In this document: positions 62,868-64,000 of the stretch, piece after piece
How the letters are laid out: each line of letters opens with the position of its first letter
How positions within the stretch are numbered: the stretch's first letter is position 1
Origin: JABDQW01 sp942492025
Lineage (GTDB): Bacteria > Pseudomonadota > Gammaproteobacteria > SZUA-229
Assembly (NCBI GenBank): GCA_942492025.1
Contig: CALODJ010000001.1
Span: 62,001 to 126,000, forward strand
DNA length: 64,000 nt
Reading direction: 5' to 3'
Notes under the pieces: model-generated
Seen by the model: only the letters and a program-made list of their open reading frames with translations
Told to the model about the DNA's origin: nothing
Databases searched by the model: none
Program-made: the position numbers and the translations under genes

Positions 62868-62983
62868 CGTACGTGATGGGCAGCACCTACCAGGTGCTTG
62901 AATCGGTGTTTGAAGTGGCGGGCTGGGTAGCGTCAGTGCCGAGCTTTCAGCTGCATGCGTTCCACTGTCCGGATCTGGTCTGA
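62867..62983 (+). pseudogene. Possible gene remnant of 38 codons
   Basis: The frame AYVMGSTYQVLESVFEVAGW, VASVPSFQLHAFHCPDLV then stop reads like genuine protein, in GC-richer sequence than its surroundings. It begins exactly at the family-2 hairpin, so its 5' part appears to have been cut off by the repeat. Family not recognised. Confidence 0.3.
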
Positions 62984-63095
62984 TTCAGAAAGGCCACCTG
63001 CCTTGGTTTGCGTTATGTCATGCCGAACGCAAGAGCATATTGTTATCCTCGGTGCATGATCACAGCTGAGCCTGTCTCTCAGCCGTCATTCGCTA

Positions 63096-63803
63096 TTAAC
63101 CAGCAAAGTCTTCGTGAATCAAATCGAGTTGACGGTAGGTCTTGTTCAACCAGGTTTTGACTCGCTGACGCTCCAAAATGCCCAGGGTTGGGCCCAACTC
63201 TTTGTTGCTATTGTTTGCGGCTGCCCAAAAGCTCGCACTGATGTGGTCGATCTTGCGCATGGTGGGTGGATGCAGTGCAGGCAGGTCGATCGTTCTCGCG
63301 CCCACCTGGTTTGCAAGTGTGGCGGCGCCCGAGCTTTCGAAGTGTGTAAAGTCCGTGCCTCGGCCAAAATTACGCACCACCACATAATCAGGGCTGCCGC
63401 CATAGGTCTCGAACATCTGTTTCAATAGCTTCAGGCTATCAGTGCCGTCATCCATCACATGCCAGAAGGTCAGGGTTAGGCCTAGTTCACCGGCCAACTC
63501 GAGCAGGCCACTTTCTTCGACCCAGCGACCCATGGGTTTCGATGCCTGGGCCGCCATGTCCACGATAGTGGTGATGCCGGTTTCTGCAGCCTGCTCGGCA
63601 ATGCGGTCTGCGCTTTCGAACTTGCTGATGTCAACGGCTTCGGTATAGTCTGAGTAGTAGCGCAACATGGCGCCATGTGACAGGTCCGCGTCATAGATCG
63701 TGAACGGAATCTCCCGGTCGATATAGTATTGAGCTAGCAGGCGAGCCATGACGGACTTGCCGACACCGCCTTTTTCTCCACCGATAAAATGTATGCGAAT
63801 CAT
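63096..63803 (-). CDS. ParA/MinD-like P-loop ATPase
   Basis: 235 residues. Deviant Walker A motif GGEKGGVGKS at residues 8-17, switch region TIVDMAAQASKPMG, and VVVRNFGRGTDFTHFESSGA. Resembles TraL/MobD-like and chromosomal ParA-type ATPases that occur with conjugation or mobilisation genes, but no ParB or relaxase gene is visible in the window. Ends before the right edge, so neighbours to the right are only partly seen. The start ATG follows AGGAACCTAATACTA. Confidence 0.85.
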   Translation of the reverse strand: MIRIHFIGGEKGGVGKSVMARLLAQYYIDREIPFTIYDADLSHGAMLRYYSDYTEAVDISKFESADRIAEQAAETGITTIVDMAAQASKPMGRWVEESGLLELAGELGLTLTFWHVMDDGTDSLKLLKQMFETYGGSPDYVVVRNFGRGTDFTHFESSGAATLANQVGARTIDLPALHPPTMRKIDHISASFWAAANNSNKELGPTLGILERQRVKTWLNKTYRQLDLIHEDFAG

Positions 63804-64000
63804 TAGTATTAGGTTCCTGTTGTATGGAATGGCGGAGAATAATAACTCGAGATGGAGAGCTACTCAAGAATGGCGGTTTCCTGGTTCTGGCTGCTGTTCG
63901 AAAGTGTTAGGCCACATCAATTTTATGCTGCGAGGCGCAAAGCACTCTTCTGAAATGCATGCTATAGCAGGATTGGCACGATATGGTCATAGATTCCAGG
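63804..64000. other. Window-edge sequence, nothing recognised
   Basis: 197 bases upstream of the ParA-like gene. No repeat, RNA gene or credible frame is seen. Confidence 0.4.

Overview
The window is a stretch of chromosome from a gammaproteobacterium. It carries a RelA of the synthetase-only type (EFDD acidic motif), an rnhB-dnaE pair, MlaA, DinB and DUF2956. Several features fit an environmental, probably respiratory or chemolithotrophic lineage: three thioredoxin-fold TlpA-like proteins, an orphan heme A synthase, a periplasmic catalase-peroxidase, a vanadium haloperoxidase and a di-haem peroxidase. The genus cannot be named from the sequence alone. No tRNA, rRNA, CRISPR array or intact insertion sequence was seen.

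Layout. 1-10.8 kb is core: relA (5' end outside the window), mlaA, a lipid A module lpxB-gnnB-gnnA on the minus strand, then rnhB and dnaE on the plus strand. 11-20 kb is accessory: a small membrane protein, exported KatG, a collagen-like protein, a Cys-rich phage-like protein, an exported OB-like/TlpA protein, a vanadium haloperoxidase and a membrane-anchored unknown. 20-26 kb holds a GGDEF-EAL protein followed by wreckage: RAYT remnants, a frameshifted cyclic glucan synthase piece, a truncated IS4-type transposase and a frameshifted cytochrome c peroxidase. 26-33.7 kb has a DUF1499 lipoprotein, dinB, DUF2956, a ScsD-like oxidoreductase, ctaA, a GGCT-fold protein, a RAYT fragment between REP-like repeats and an OFA-type MFS carrier. 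34-39.5 kb has a RAYT fragment, an unknown-TlpA-amidase operon and a CPA2 antiporter. 40-43.2 kb is a tight five-gene phospholipid operon (SMR-like, CdsA, PlsC, CDP-alcohol phosphatidyltransferase with a changed motif, small membrane protein). 43.4-49.2 kb has a CE7-like esterase, a double cNMP-domain/acyltransferase fusion, a phosphofructokinase and an APC permease. 49.6-58.6 kb is rich in exported and hydrolytic proteins: a small repeat protein, a trypsin-like protease, a polytopic membrane protein, a PG-binding/CHAP-like hydrolase, an alpha/beta hydrolase with an exported partner, and an exported coiled-coil protein. 58.7-64 kb has a hybrid histidine kinase, an AT-rich methyltransferase and a ParA-like ATPase, separated by palindromic repeats.

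The most striking unexplained structure is the density of small non-autonomous repeats. There are at least three MITE-like families with inverted ends. Family 1 ends in ATAGACACCCATTAATT and has an inner GATAGGCTGGTGTCAATT. Family 2 ends in CTAGCCCGCATTTCTCACC. Family 3 ends in AATGGCACTTACTTAAGC. A GC-rich hairpin repeat and REP-like GGGGTCAAATCTTGACATAT units are also present. They fill most non-coding gaps, sit beside or inside gene remnants, and bracket single accessory genes. Five separate fragments of REP-associated tyrosine transposases (RAYTs) lie among them.

The biologically most interesting gene groups are gnnA-gnnB next to lpxB, which predicts a lipid A with 2,3-diamino sugar and amide-linked acyl chains; the five-gene phospholipid operon; and the sensor-acyltransferase fusion.
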